Position numbers and translations under genes: made by a program. Of a stretch of DNA of 64,000 nt, positions 56,062 to 64,000 are shown in pieces. A model generated the notes under the pieces. It searched no databases. It worked only from the letters and a program-made list of their open reading frames with translations, and was not told the DNA's origin. The DNA is from Anas platyrhynchos. Taxonomy: Eukaryota; Chordata; Aves; Anseriformes; Anatidae. Within the stretch, counting starts at the first letter, position 1. Every line of letters starts with the position of its first letter. The DNA lies in the NCBI RefSeq assembly GCF_047663525.1, contig NC_092616.1, positions 4,563,501 to 4,627,500 of the forward strand. Direction: 5' to 3'.

Positions 56062-57215
56062 GACAGAGGTCCCAGGGAACTAGAGGCCAGAAAGCCTTTC
56101 CTCAGATTGTGGGAATGTGATGGAGCAGATAATCCTGCAAAGCATTTCCAAGCACATGGAGGATAACAAAGTGATCAGGAGTGGTCAGCATGGATTCACC
56201 AAGGGTTTGTTGAGACTTAACCACTTGATAACCTTCTCCAATGAAAAGACTGCCTTGGTAAATGAGGGGAGAGCAGGGGATGCTGTCTGCCTTGTCTTCA
56301 GAAAGGTTTTTCACGTTTCCCATAAGATCCTGATAGAGAAGTTGATGAAGTCCAGGCAGAATGAGGAGGCAGTGAGGTGGACTGGAAAGTTCCTGCACAG
56401 CTGGGCTCATAGTCCTGTGGCAGGTAGTCTAGTTGGAGGTCAGTCACAAGGAGGACACTGTAGGGGCAATATTGGGACCTATCCTGTCCATTCAAACCTC
56501 AGCCATTCTTTAATTTTGTGATCCTGTGTGGATGATATGGACTGGAATTTTGCTAAACATCTGGGTTCAGAGGGTAGTTACCAGATACACACACTCTAGC
56601 TGGAGGTCTTTCAGTACTGTGCAAACAGGGAGTCAATACTAGACCAATATTATTTAACAAGTTTATTAATGACTTGTACAATGGGGCAAGTTGGCAGATG
56701 ATATGAATCTGAGAGCAGTGGCCAACACACAAGGTGGTTTTGCTGTCATTCTGAGGGACCTCACAGCCAAAACTGGGCATGAAATTCAACAAAGTGAAAT
56801 GCTTCTGCAGGGATAACAGTACGCACCAAGACATTGCTTGGGGCCAACCAGCTAGAAATCAGCTTGGGAGAGAAGGACCTGGGTTTTCTGGTGGTCAATG
56901 AGATGGACGGGTGCCAGCCATGTGGAATTACATCAAAGAAGGCCACCAGCACCTTGGGCTTCATTATTACAAACCTTGCCAGTACATTCAGGGAGTTGGT
57001 CCTTCCTCTCTACTGACCTCTGCTGAGACCAAACCCAGTGTGCAGTGTCCACTTCTGGGCTTGCCTGTGCATGAAAGACCTGGATGTAGTGCAGTAAGTC
57101 CAGTAAATGACACAAAGATCATTAAGAGACTGGAGAGTCTTCAGATGAGGCTGAGAGAGCTGGAGTGTTGAGCCTGGAGAAGAGAAGGCAAGGGGGAGGT
57201 TTTTATCAAAGAATC
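56062..57215 (+). mobile_element. CR1 LINE, RT part (mirror of 10125-11345)
   Basis: Frame from 56117 carries the CR1 RT SGQHGFTKG motif and continues further than the left copy before breaking. Confidence 0.87.
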
Positions 57216-57690
57216 ACAGAACAGCCAAGGTTGGAAGGGACCTCTGAAGATTGTTTAGTCTAATCTCCCTGCCAAGCAGGATCACCTAGAGCACATTGTG
57301 CAGGATGACATTCAGGTAGATTCTGAATATCTCCAGCAAAGGAGACTCCACATCTTCTCTGGACAACCTGTTCCAGTGTTTTGTCACCCTCTCAGTAAAG
57401 AAGTGTTGTCTCATATTCAGACAGATCTTCCTGTGTTTCAGTTAGTGCTGCGTTGCCTGAAGTCCTGTAGCTGGGCACAACTGAAAACATCTGGTTCCAT
57501 CCTCTCAACACCCTTCCCTCAGATATTTATACACATTGATGAGGTCTCCCCTCAGTCTTCTCTTTTCCAGGCCAAACAGGCCCAGCACTGTCGGCCTGTC
57601 CTCGTATGACAGGTGCTCCTCATCCTCTTTGTAGACCTCCTCTGGACTAGCTCCAGCAGTTCCATGTCCATCTTCTACTGGAGAGCCCAG
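57216..57690 (-). mobile_element. CR1 LINE 3' fragment (mirror of 9630-10122)
   Basis: AATCACAGAACAGCCAAGGTTGGAAGG tail region followed by reversed RT C-terminus. Arm homology stops at its end. Confidence 0.87.
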
Positions 57691-57700
57691 AATTGGGACC

Positions 57701-57730
57701 ACTGTGAGCCACTGTGAGCCACTGTGAGCT
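57701..57730. repeat. Three 10-base tandem repeats at the arm boundary
   Basis: ACTGTGAGCC repeated three times immediately outside the CR1 where homology to the left arm ends. Confidence 0.9.
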
Positions 57731-58574
57731 GTGGTGCCAAGCACTGACGCTCAACCCTGGCTTTGGGGTCTCCCTGCAGGTGCTGCCAGTGCCTGCAGCC
57801 ACCAGAGTCCCCCAGCCCTGTGGGCGGCACTGGGTCCTGTCCTGACCTTTGGGAGCTGCTCTGGCTGCAGAGGGGCTGCCAGGAACGCTGGGGCTGGTGC
57901 TGCCCACCCTCACATCCTGCTCCAGGTTTCTCTTGGTCCCTGCAGCCAAAACTGTGACTGAGGGGAAGAGGCCGGCCTGGCTGGGGCCTGGCAGTAGTTT
58001 TGGGGTGGTGGCCATGTGAGAGCTTGCTGCAGTGCTGTGGCTCCTGTCCAGAGGCCTGACTCTGGGCTGGCCCAGCACCACTGCCCCACACACAGTCCCA
58101 CGGCCCCTCTGTGTAGGTACTGCTTGGGGCAGAGGGCATCAGGGCTGGGAAATGTCCCCCGGCATGGTCCCCACACCAGAGCTTGGTGCCTTGTCCCCCT
58201 CACAGCCCGCCTGATCTGGCTGCTTTCCCCCAGTGCCAGGCCCCTGACCAGCCCCAGCCACGTCTCACACAGGGGCTCATGGACAGCCCCACTTTAGGGT
58301 CTTCTGGGGTCTGGGCATGGGTGACAGGGCTGGTCATTCCCCAGTGCAGGCACAGATCCCAGCAGGAAGAAGGAGCCAGGCACATTTCCAGGACCAGCTC
58401 CCACCTGGGCAGTGGTGAATGGCCCTCCCTGTGCTCCCTGCAGGCCCAGAGCTGGCAGTGCTGCTCTGCTGCGGTGCCCATGGGGTGACTGTGCATGGCT
58501 GTGCTGGTCCGGATGGGAAGCTGACCCTGCCAGCAGGGGGTCCCTGCTGTTAATCCCCTTCCCCAAGACCCGTG
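57731..58574. other. GC-rich spacer, no gene recognised
   Basis: Long overlapping frames on both strands reflect GC content. 58320-58430 is a diverged inverted copy of 8540-8650, so the duplication once extended through here. Confidence 0.45.
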
Positions 58575-59045
58575 GATGTGGCAGGAGACTGAAGGGATGA
58601 TGGTGCACCTCTCCTATGCAGAAAGGTTGAGGGAACTGGGCTCGTTTAGCCTGGAGAAGACAAGGCTCCACAGAGCCCTCATTGCAGCCTTCCTGTACTT
58701 GAAGGGAGCATATAAACAGGAGGGGAATGCCTGTTTACAGGTGTTGGTAGTGATAGGACAAGGGGGAATGGTTTTAAAGTAAAATGGGAGATTTAGGTTG
58801 GAAATTAGGAGAAAGTTTTACACTCAGAGGGTGGTGGGGCACTGGAACAGGTTGCCCAGAGAGGTTGTGGATGCCCCATCCCTGGAGGCATTCAAGGCCT
58901 TGCTGGATGTGGCTCTGGGCAGCCTGCTCTAGTGCTTGGCAACCCTGCTCAGAGCAGGGGGGTTGAAACTAGATGATCTTTAAGGTCCTTTTCAACCCAG
59001 GCCATTCTGTGATTCTGTGATTCTGTGATTCTATGATTCTATGAT
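58575..59045 (+). mobile_element. CR1 LINE 3' end
   Basis: [19 protein letters not shown] frame, 3' UTR, and a tail of ATTCTGTG/ATTCTATG octamers to 59045. Confidence 0.92.
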
Positions 59046-59870
59046 TCAGTGTCTCTAGGTGTGGCCAGTTGGTACTTCACTAACAATGACATGAGTTACT
59101 GCCAGTCCTCCTTCCCTGTACCTGCTGGGTTCCCACTTTCTCCTCTGAGGCTGCATAGTCCTTGTTTACTTCTAAATACCTCAGATTAGAACTCACTTTA
59201 TTCACACAGATACCTGGATTTAGTACTCCAGTAGAATTGTTTGGATTCTGGAAACTAATTATAATAACCCTGTTTTTTTAAAAGTAGTATTGAATATGTA
59301 TCAACCTAGGAGCATAAAAATCAGCTGCTTGATGTAACTGGTGTGCATCTTGGTGGAGCAGAGACTCCCGGCGCACCCAGCGCTGTTTGCTTTCCTCTAT
59401 TCCTTTAATAAATTGTAAACTTTGATTATAGTCCTATTTTGAAGACTGAGCCATTTATTACAACCATCTCCGCTGTCACTGCACATGATGGTCTTGTACC
59501 CAGGGTGAAACAGCAAGTATTTAGGCCTATTGCTGGCACAATCGTTGGAGGAAGAGCCCAGCCTTCAGGCAATATACTGAGGACATCCCATTTTATTACA
59601 CAGCTGTCCTAAGAGAGTCCAGTCAGAGAAAGGCTTTAAGATAGACTTTGATACAGGCTTCAGGTGAGACAATGCAAAGTCATTCCTCAGTATCAGCTGG
59701 AGGAAACCACGTATTTTTCTAGGAACAGCAAAAGAATAAATACTAAAATAAAGAATAAAACAATAAATAATATCAAATACACAATTATTATTAAGGAAGG
59801 AATACCACACAAACATGGAACAGGATATATTGGGAGTCATTTGGGAAGAGAGACAAGAACTTCATGAATA
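59046..59870 (-). other. Diverged arm sequence and OR-5p 3' flank
   Basis: 59050-59220 is a diverged inverted copy of 8360-8510. 59500-59870 is a direct copy of the OR-4p flank, with a minus-strand AATAAA in the CATTTTATTA context near 59.59 kb. Confidence 0.6.
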
Positions 59871-60326
59871 CTAAAAAACATTCATGAAAACACTTTCCAA
59901 ATGACATCCTTGAGCTCTGCTGCCCAGGAGGCTCATGTAGTGCAGGGGCTTGCAGATGGAAATGTAGCGGTCATAGGACATGACAGTGAGAAGAGAATGC
60001 TCTGCTGATATCAAGAAAAGAAACAGAAAGACCTGTGCAGCACATCCTGAGTAGGAAATGGCCCTGGTGTCCCAGAGGGAATTGGCCATGGCTTTGGGGA
60101 CAGTGGTAGAAATGGAGCCCAGGTCAATCACAGAGAGGTTGAGGAGGAAGAAGTACATGGGGGTGTGGAGGTGGTGGTCACAGGCTATGGCGGTGAGGAT
60201 GAGGCCATTGCCCAGGAGGGCAGCCAGGTAGATGCCCAGGAAGAGCGCGAAGTGCAGGAGCTGCAACTCCCGTGTGTCTGCAAATGGCAGGAGGAGGAAC
60301 TCGGTGATGGAGCTGCTGTTGGACAT
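59871..60326 (-). pseudogene. Olfactory receptor pseudogene OR-5p (deletion after TM3)
   Basis: Perfect OR start (MSNSSSITEF) through TM1-TM3 and MSYDRYISICKPLHY (Val-Ala to Ile-Ser in the usual VAIC). Just past SLLGSR the sequence jumps to the end of the gene (59917/59918), out of frame, and stops at 151 codons. About 470 bases covering TM4-TM7 are gone. Splice acceptor and start remain, so a short transcript could still be made, but no functional receptor. Confidence 0.93.
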
Positions 60327-60368
60327 TTGGTCCTCCTTGGTATGGGGACCTGTTCAGGAAGGAAAATA
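60327..60368 (-). promoter_or_regulatory. 3' splice site of OR-5p (23 nt before ATG)
   Basis: Minus strand TATTTTCCTTCCTGAACAG, then 23 nt to ATG; a textbook acceptor still intact in the pseudogene. Confidence 0.65.
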
Positions 60369-60999
60369 CAGTGACGACGTAAGACATGCTTCTCTGAGTG
60401 AAACCTATACCATTACTCAGACTCTCCCTCTGCCATACTTCCTAGTATTTTCTTCCTATGAAGGAAACATTCATTCACCTCCATGATTTGAGCTTTATTT
60501 CATGAAGTTCAATATTCCATGAGGAACAGGAGCATTTGCCAATGGGCTGTCAAGGAAGCATTTCCCAAGGAAGCTGTGGGTACATGGGAATGTACCGGGG
60601 GGGCTGGATTTTATTGTCAGATATATTATATATATACTGCTTTTTCAGTATTTTCAGTTCCAATGCAAAAGAATATGGGTGGCAAAAAGGACTTTTAGGA
60701 TTTTTTTTTCTACATACCCTCCTCCTCCTCATCATGCCTAAAAACTCTTCTCTGCAGTCAGAAATCCTGAGCATTTCTGCTGCACTCATAGTGACTTGCC
60801 GTGAGACCTGGGAGGCAAAGCATTTCATTGTGCAGGGTGAGGGGAGCTGGCTGTGTTTGTCCCCAGCTGCCTGGCACTTGCAGCTTTTGGACACCGAGGG
60901 CGATCACATTCATGTTACCCGGAAAGAAGCCAGATGCTACTGAGAGCAGAGGAACCCCCTGCCAGTCATTTCCACCCGCTGCCAAGTAACCTGAACATG
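60369..60999. other. Spacer upstream of OR-5p, no gene seen
   Basis: No GC-rich promoter block of the OR-1/OR-3 type and no matching donor found on minus. Frames on both strands lack domains. Confidence 0.4.
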
Positions 61000-61009
61000 G
61001 CCACTGCAG

Positions 61010-61110
61010 CAGCCTGATTGGCCCTCAGAAGGGCTGGCCGGCAGGCACTGTGACATCATCCCGCGCATCAGAGAGCCCCCTGGGCAGCAATGACGTCACT
61101 GCAGAGGGGA
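61010..61110. promoter_or_regulatory. Promoter-like GC-rich stretch with perfect CRE
   Basis: TGACGTCA palindrome at 61091-61098, a near-CRE TGACATCA at about 61051, and GATTGG (reverse CCAAT) near 61016, all within 90 bases. Direction is open. It could serve OR-5p or an unseen transcript. Confidence 0.35.
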
Positions 61111-62385
61111 GGGCGAGGGGCTGGCAGAGCCCCATCGAGGGGCTGGCTGGGGGTCCCCTCTGCTACAGCCACCTGACAGCACGAGGCAGGCAGGAGGGCA
61201 GGCAGGGCTTGTGGCTGCCTTGCTCAGGACGAGCCCTGGGCGAGCTGGGTGAGAAATCTGAGCCTTAGCTCCAGCAGAAGCTCTTCTCTTTGCTCTTGAC
61301 TTTTCTCGATAACACCACTTCCAGGTGAGCTCTGCTCTTGCTAAAACCATACCTCCATCTCCACCATAAATTTCTGTTTTTGGAGCCTGTCCTTGCTGTC
61401 ACCCCCTGGCAGATCCTTCATGGCTCCTCTCAGTGCCCTGTCCCTGCGTCGTCCCAGCCCCACTGCCCCACACATGGTCCCACAGCTGTGCTGCCAAGGC
61501 ACTGCACATGGCAGTGCACAGTCAGGGCTTGGTCAATCTCCCCTCATTACAATCCCAATGGAACCATCAGGGTCCCTTTCCACCATGGCCCTCCTTCCTT
61601 TGCAGCCTTCTCCATCCCATGGCCCCTGCCCTGACCTAGCCACGTCCCATGAGGGCTCTGTAGACAGCCCTGCCCCAGGCCTGCAGGGCTCTGGGCCAAG
61701 ACAGAGACTGGCAGGGCTGGCCATTGCCCTGACACAGGCCTTGAGCCCGGCTCCCCACCTTCCTGACCTCTGCCCGCCTCCCTGCCCTCTGCCCAGCCCA
61801 GTGGCAGTGGCTCCAGGGCAGTGCCCACTGCAGGCTTCTGCAGGGCTCTGGGCACTGCCACCACAGTCCCGGCCCCTCTGAAGGCAACAGCATCTCCTGG
61901 GGCATAGAGGGCTCAGCCCCACAGATGGAAACATCCATGGCAAAAGCATATAGAGATCAGCGTACCCTGCTGTGGTGTCCCCTGCTCTTCTCTGCAGCAG
62001 ATCCTCAGAGGTCTGCAGCCCCTCCATGCCATCCCTGTGGGTCTGCAGGCAGCTCCTGCAGCCCGTGGGGCAGGGCAGCCTGCCCCAAGCTGCTGCAGCC
62101 AGAAAGGGGTTCGCTGGTCCCGTTATGTCTCTGCTCTGCTGAGAGTGGGATCCAGAAAAAGAATTTGCTGTAGGTTCATTTATTTTGTTTAAATACACAG
62201 AGAGGCTGGCTCCTTGTTTATGCAGAGCCTCAGGGTCACACAAGATATGTTGGTATTTAAGTGCAAGGGGATGAAGAATGGCATTTCTTTGTGGAAAACA
62301 GTATCACAAGGGCAAAATGGAAAAAAAAAAAAAAAGTCTTCCAGAAGTAAAACCAGGCTTAGCCTGTCATGGCATAAACCACAAT
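61111..62385. other. GC-rich spacer and OR-6 3' flank
   Basis: 61.75-62.38 kb is a direct copy of the OR-2 3' flank (21.58-22.26 kb). Long frames on both strands are GC shadows with different breaks in each copy. Poly-A at 62320-62336. Confidence 0.55.
62179..62184 (-). terminator. Candidate polyadenylation signal of OR-6
   Basis: AATAAA on minus about 200 nt past the stop, matching the OR-2 signal in position and context. Confidence 0.5.
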
Positions 62386-63381
62386 TCATGTGTAGAAGAA
62401 GCAAAAGAAGCAGTCTATAGCTGCTGAAGGGTCCAAATAATTTCCTGAGCAAATCCTGATAAACATCCATGACATCACTTTCCTAATGGCATTCTTGAGC
62501 TCCTGGTTTCTCATGCTGTAGATGAGGGGGTTCACTGCTGGGGGCATCACTGCATATAGAACAGCCATTATCATGTCCAGGGATGAAGAGGAGATAGTGG
62601 GAGGCTTCAGGTAGGCAGATACACCAGTGCTAACTAGCAGGGAGACCACAACCAGGTGAGGGAGGCACGTGGAAAAGGCTTTGTGGCGTCCCTGCTCAGA
62701 GGGGATCCTCAGCACAGCCCTGAAGATCTGCACATAGGACAGCACAATGAATACAAAACACCCCAAAACCAGAATGCCACTGAATGCGAGAAGTCCAACT
62801 TCCCTCAGGTAGGAGTCTGAGCAGGAGATTTTTAGGATCTGTGTGATTTCACAGAAGAACTGGTCCACAGCATTGCCTTGGCAGAGGGGCAGGGAAAATG
62901 TATTGGTAGCGTGCAGTAGAGCATAGAGAAATCCACTGCCCCAGGCAGCTGCTGCCATCTGGGCACAAGCTCTGCTGCCCAGGAGGGTCCCATAGTGCAG
63001 AGGCTTGCAGATGGCAACGTAGCGGTCATAGGCCATGACAGTGAGAAGAAACAAATCTGCCGACATGAGAAAAGGAAAAAGAAAGACCTGTGCAGCACAT
63101 CCTTCATAGGAAATGGTCCTGGTATCATGAAGAGAATTGGCCATGGCTTTGGGGACAGTGGTAGAGATGCAGCCCATGTCGAGGAGGGCGAGGTTGAGGA
63201 GGAAGAAGTACATGGGGGTGTGCAGGCGGTGGTCGCAGGCTACGGCGGTGAGGATGAGGCCGTTGCCCAGAAGGGCAGCCAGGTAGATGCCCAGGAAGAG
63301 CGCGAAGTGCAGGAGCTGCAGCTCCCATGTGTCTGCAAATGGCAGGAGGAGGAACTCAGTGATGAAGCTGCTGTTGGACAT
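62386..63381 (-). CDS. Olfactory receptor, OR14-like (OR-6), intact
   Basis: 331 residues. MSNSSF start (NSS sequon), Trp in ADTWELQ where paralogues have Arg, MAYDRYVAIC at the end of TM3, VGLLAFSGILVLGCFVF in TM5, KAFSTCLPHLVVV, PPAVNPLIYSMRNQELKNAIRK. The C-terminus runs about 20 residues past the usual end (YLDPSAAIDCFFCFFYT), because the stop used by OR-2 shortly after CSGN/CCGN is lost. The added tail is Cys/Phe-rich. Closest to OR-2 in 3' flank and to OR-1 in the sequence just before ATG, so it is a mosaic or reflects conversion. Its exon 1 lies beyond the window. Confidence 0.95.
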   Translation of the reverse strand: MSNSSFITEFLLLPFADTWELQLLHFALFLGIYLAALLGNGLILTAVACDHRLHTPMYFFLLNLALLDMGCISTTVPKAMANSLHDTRTISYEGCAAQVFLFPFLMSADLFLLTVMAYDRYVAICKPLHYGTLLGSRACAQMAAAAWGSGFLYALLHATNTFSLPLCQGNAVDQFFCEITQILKISCSDSYLREVGLLAFSGILVLGCFVFIVLSYVQIFRAVLRIPSEQGRHKAFSTCLPHLVVVSLLVSTGVSAYLKPPTISSSSLDMIMAVLYAVMPPAVNPLIYSMRNQELKNAIRKVMSWMFIRICSGNYLDPSAAIDCFFCFFYT

Positions 63382-63425
63382 CTGATCCTCCTGGACAACG
63401 GGGACTACCCAAGGAAGAAAAGACC
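63382..63425 (-). promoter_or_regulatory. 3' splice site of OR-6 (23 nt before ATG)
   Basis: Minus strand GTCTTTTCTTCCTTGGGTAG, then 23 nt to ATG. Almost identical to OR-1 over this stretch (GTCCAGGAGGATCAG before ATG). Confidence 0.7.
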
Positions 63426-64000
63426 ACGATAATTAAGAGAGACATCTCTGAGAAAAACCTACTCCACTTCTCACTGAAAAACCCACACAGTGACTTTCCC
63501 ATTTCTGAGACTTTCCTGCTGCTCTGTTGCTTGAGCTTTGGATGTTGCTGGAGGAAGGTGTCACTGGGAGCAGGGGACACTGCTGTGGACTGTGGAGGAG
63601 TCACGCCTGCTTACAAGTCTAAACATAAAGAAATCAGGAGTGACCTCTAATTAAATCTACCTCTGATGTATGTAGAATTCCCAGCATTACCATTCTCAAC
63701 ACTCTTGACTGCCAAACAGCATTTATGTTTTAATTTGTTTCAGCTGCATCTGTGACACTCTTCTGAGTTTTTTGAGGGTAGAAAACCCTGGCATTTTTCC
63801 TACATTCCAGGTGAGATTTTGTGAATGTTCTATGAGGATTTTGTGAAGTGCAGTGAGGATAACCAGTCTGTCCATCTACCCTGGTCTCAGCCAGATTCCT
63901 CTAGGGCTCAGTCGAGTTACCCACATTGAGCTGCTCAATGATTGTGGCCTCCAGAATGTCTGGGAAAATGATTCAGCTTTTTCCTTCCCTCCAGACTGCA
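63426..64000 (-). other. Start of putative OR-6 intron, no gene seen
   Basis: The window ends before the expected promoter block. No repeat recognised. Confidence 0.4.

Noticed and set aside
58980..59045. Tandem ATTCTGTG/ATTCTATG repeats as microsatellite or CRISPR-like array
   Set aside because: They are the normal octamer tails of CR1 elements, seen at many places in the window.
5650..59870. Reading the mirrored arms as one perfect palindrome
   Set aside because: The two arm pairs have different centres (about 33.7 kb and about 19.5-23.7 kb) and different divergence, so at least two events are needed.
1..64000. tRNA, rRNA, bacterial operons or CRISPR
   Set aside because: Nothing with cloverleaf motifs, rRNA cores or spaced repeats was seen; gene structure and repeats are avian.

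Overview
The window is bird nuclear DNA. The evidence is a cluster of intronless-coding olfactory receptor genes of the bird-expanded OR14-like (gamma-c) type, many CR1 LINE copies with the typical avian 3' tail (runs of ATTCTGTG / ATTCTATG), and avian ERVL-type LTRs. I cannot fix the species. The young CR1 subfamily at 19.4, 23.5 and 46.6 kb reminds me of waterfowl genomes, but that is only an impression.

Genes. Four intact olfactory receptor (OR) coding exons lie on the minus strand: OR-1 (1197-2117), OR-2 (22261-23205), OR-3 (33110-34069) and OR-6 (62386-63381). Two broken ones share the strand: OR-4p (32241-32545, only TM5-TM7, frameshifted) and OR-5p (59871-60326, cut after TM3 by a microhomology deletion). 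All five genes with a 5' end have a good 3' splice site exactly 23 nt before the ATG. OR-1, OR-2 and OR-3 also share a GC-rich block 1.4-2.0 kb upstream with a conserved splice donor and an EBF-like site. I read this block as promoter plus non-coding first exon. A further copy of the block at 42.87-43.25 kb on the plus strand has no receptor behind it. A 79-nt exon-like open frame with a signal-peptide-like start and a GT donor occurs four times (6352, 17852, 40993, 48628); its gene is unknown.

Architecture. Most of the window is two nested inverted duplications. Arm pair 1 is about 9.63-22.2 kb against about 45.4-57.69 kb, and one 280-base stretch I compared differs at about a dozen positions. 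Arm pair 2 is about 5.65-10.44 kb against 28.17-41.65 kb; only the second copy carries the block of about 7.9 kb with OR-3 and OR-4p. More diverged inverted homology continues to 3.8 kb on the left and to 43.6 and 59.9 kb on the right. Mobile elements date these events: some CR1 and LTR copies are shared by both arms, while a solo LTR (29478-30512), a CR1 (19445-20875) and a CR1 tail (46629-46723) sit in one arm with a clean empty site in the other.

Region by region: 0-4.5 kb, LTR end, OR-1 and its promoter block; 4.5-7.7 kb, exon-like block and a CR1; 7.7-22 kb, LTR, composite CR1s and low-copy spacer forming the left arm; 22-25.5 kb, OR-2 with a young CR1 in its intron; 25.6-28.2 kb, a degraded ERVL-like provirus; 28.2-32 kb, inverted arm with solo LTR; 32-36 kb, OR-4p, OR-3 and its promoter; 36-41.7 kb, CR1s and exon-like block; 42.9-44.1 kb, orphan OR promoter and intron; 45.4-57.7 kb, right arm without a receptor; 58-64 kb, OR-5p, a CRE-bearing GC-rich region, and OR-6. 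I saw no tRNA, rRNA or CRISPR.
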